Notes under the pieces: generated by a model
The model's database searches: none
The model's input: only the letters and a program-made list of their open reading frames with translations
Told to the model about the DNA's origin: nothing
Made by a program: the position numbers and the translations under genes
Source: Candidatus Zixiibacteriota bacterium
GTDB taxonomy: Bacteria; Zixibacteria; MSB-5A5; WJJR01
Reading direction: 5' to 3'
Length of the DNA stretch: 64,000 nucleotides
Assembly: GCA_036397555.1 (NCBI GenBank)
Contig: DASWIS010000029.1
Span: forward strand, 1-64,000
Shown here: piece by piece, positions 62,704-64,000 of the stretch
Layout: every line of letters starts with the position of its first letter
Numbering within the stretch: the stretch's first letter is position 1

Positions 62704-63390
62704 ATGTTTCCGCTCAAAGACGACAACCCCACGCAGCATCCGCCGATTGTTACGGTCGCCTTGATCGTGGCCAACGTGCTGGTGCAGTTGTACCAACTGT
62801 CGCTGGGGCCGGAGGGCGCTCAGGCATTCGTATTCAGGTTCGGGCTGATACCTTACGAATTGGTCCACGGAATCGAGACGACGCCGCAGATTGCGTTCCC
62901 GGCGACCGCCTCCGTTTTCACCAGCATGTTTTTACACGCCGGATTGATGCACCTGGGCGGCAACATGCTCTACCTGTGGATCTTCGGGAACAACATCGAA
63001 GATCACCTCGGGCACATCGGTTTTCTCGTGTTCTATCTGTTGTCCGGCGTGTTTGCCGTGTTCCTGTTTGTGCTGACCGGACCGGATACACAAGTGCCGC
63101 TGGTCGGCGCGTCGGGGGCGGTCTCCGGGGTGTTGGGCGTCTACATGCTCCACTTCCCGAAGGCGCGCGTCCTGACGTTGTTCTTTTTCGGCTGGTTCAT
63201 TCGTATGGCTTGGATTCCGGCCATCGTCGTGCTCGGTCTATGGTTTGTCATGCAACTGTTGTTTGCCCTGTCGGGGATCGGCGCGTCATCGAGCGGGGGC
63301 GTGGCCTACATGGCGCATGTGGGGGGTTTTGTGTTTGGGTTGGGCGCGGGATTGCTATTTCGTTCTCGCTTTCGACGGACCAGATGGTAA
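62704..63390 (+). CDS. Rhomboid-family intramembrane serine protease
   Basis: The 228-residue protein has six predicted helices. It shows HAGLMHLGGNMLYLWIFGNNIED, the catalytic Ser137 in VGASGAVSGVLG and His205 in YMAHVGGFVFG. Rhomboids cut substrate helices within the inner membrane; the substrate is unknown. It lies directly after the M23 gene and 28 bases before carbamate kinase. Confidence 0.92.
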   Translation: MFPLKDDNPTQHPPIVTVALIVANVLVQLYQLSLGPEGAQAFVFRFGLIPYELVHGIETTPQIAFPATASVFTSMFLHAGLMHLGGNMLYLWIFGNNIEDHLGHIGFLVFYLLSGVFAVFLFVLTGPDTQVPLVGASGAVSGVLGVYMLHFPKARVLTLFFFGWFIRMAWIPAIVVLGLWFVMQLLFALSGIGASSSGGVAYMAHVGGFVFGLGAGLLFRSRFRRTRW

Positions 63391-63418
63391 AAGAGGTGTC
63401 CTTGTCGGCACACGGACT

Positions 63419-64000
63419 ATGACCCTGACAATTCCTGAACCGCTTGCCGAAGGTCCCCTCTTGGGGGCCGAAGGTCCCCTCCTGGGGGTCGCCGTCGTAG
63501 CATTAGGCGGCAATGCCATCTCGCGCGAGGGCGAAGCGGACACGATCGCCAATCAGTTTCGTCACACGCGCGAATCGCTCTCGGCGATCATCCCCTTAGT
63601 CAGGAAGGGCTACAACCTCGCCATCACCCACGGCAACGGCCCGCAGGTCGGCAATGCCCTCTTGCGTATCGAACTCGCGCGGGCGCGCGCGCCGATTCTC
63701 CCATTGGGCGTCTGTGTCGCCGATACCGAGGGCGGCATGGGGTACATGATCGCGCAGTCGCTGCAAAATCGCCTGCTGCGCGAAGGGATCGAGCGCCCGG
63801 TGGCAACCATCGTCACGCAGGTCGTCGTCGAGAAGGACGATCCGGCGCTTTTGAATCCCTCCAAGTTCATCGGGCAATTCTATTCCGAGGAGGAAGCGAA
63901 GCGCTACGCCGCCGAACGCGGCTGGTCGGTCAGGCAGGATGGCAATCGCGGCTGGCGGCGCGTGGTCGGCTCGCCGATTCCGCGACGAATTGTCGAGGGG
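63419..64000 (+). CDS. arcC: Carbamate kinase, N-terminal part (continues past the window)
   Basis: The visible 194 residues form the start of the amino-acid-kinase fold that links carbamoyl phosphate with ATP. Motifs are VVALGGNAISREGEA, RKGYNLAITHGNGPQVGNALL, VCVADTEGGMGYMIAQSLQN and VTQVVVEKDDPALLNPSKFIG. An in-frame ATG at 63419 gives an unusual 25-residue N-terminal extension made of a repeated AEGPLLG unit; a TTG at 63461 would shorten it. Carbamate kinase usually serves the arginine deiminase or purine degradation pathway; no partner gene is visible. Confidence 0.9.
   Translation, partial: MTLTIPEPLAEGPLLGAEGPLLGVAVVALGGNAISREGEADTIANQFRHTRESLSAIIPLVRKGYNLAITHGNGPQVGNALLRIELARARAPILPLGVCVADTEGGMGYMIAQSLQNRLLREGIERPVATIVTQVVVEKDDPALLNPSKFIGQFYSEEEAKRYAAERGWSVRQDGNRGWRRVVGSPIPRRIVEG
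63449..63490 (+). repeat. In-frame 21-base tandem duplication in the carbamate kinase leader
   Basis: GCCGAAGGTCCCCTCTTGGGG is followed at once by a copy with one change (CTC-CTG-GGG). Each copy forms a small GGtCCCC/GGGGgCC hairpin and encodes AEGPLLG. The duplication lies within the poorly conserved N-terminal extension. Confidence 0.7.

Overview
The window is GC-rich bacterial chromosome from a Gram-negative, respiring organism. An outer membrane is implied by MlaE/MlaF-type lipid transport genes, several lipoproteins and a SurA/PpiD-type periplasmic chaperone. An aa3-type cytochrome c oxidase operon implies aerobic respiration. Secreted proteins carry either dockerin-like C-termini or a FlgD/T9SS-like C-terminal beta domain. 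That combination points to the FCB group, most likely an uncultured lineage such as Zixibacteria, KSB1 or Eisenbacteria. This placement is an inference from domain style; no rRNA gene is present to settle it.

Layout. Positions 1-1.3 kb form an AT-richer accessory edge: the end of an IS3-family element abuts a beta-propeller gene that probably lost its 5' end, followed by a truncated secreted-protein fragment. At 1.5-2.4 kb lies an ArsR/AHSA1 operon with a clear promoter and an overlapping palindromic operator. At 2.6-4.4 kb is a secreted Ig-like/dockerin-like protein ending at a strong terminator. At 4.5-6.9 kb are otsB and otsA (trehalose synthesis). At 7.1-17.2 kb is a long respiratory operon: a blue-copper-like lipoprotein, oxidase subunits I, III, IV and II, small accessory proteins, heme A synthesis (ctaA, ctaB), an ABC transporter, a SCO copper chaperone and a DUF420 protein. 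At 17.4-21.8 kb are two secreted amidohydrolase-family proteins. At 21.8-23.0 kb a REP-associated tyrosine transposase sits among REP palindromes.

At 23.0-33.1 kb are a secreted sugar dehydrogenase, transketolase, a secreted subtilase and a large secreted protein. These are followed by tRNA-Leu(CAA), an orphan PAS histidine kinase and a divergent nuclease lipoprotein. At 36.1-40.7 kb an FMN riboswitch with a terminator controls ribD-ribE-ribAB-ribH, followed by nusB. At 40.7-48.8 kb is a run of membrane glycosyltransferase-type genes ending with a Gfo/Idh/MocA oxidoreductase. At 49-53.7 kb are dnaB, mlaE, mlaF and radA. At 54.5-58.6 kb are tgt, yajC, fmt and an RNase E/G gene. At 58.7-64 kb are a PpiD-like isomerase (minus strand), an M23 peptidase, a rhomboid protease and the start of a carbamate kinase.

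How it fits together. Most of the window is housekeeping and envelope biology. The points of most interest are a cysteine-bearing dockerin-like tail shared by three otherwise unrelated secreted proteins, the RAYT/REP family, a MITE-like element bounded by inverted repeats, the composition of the oxidase operon, and amidohydrolase domains that lack metal ligands. I saw no convincing defence system, prophage or CRISPR array.
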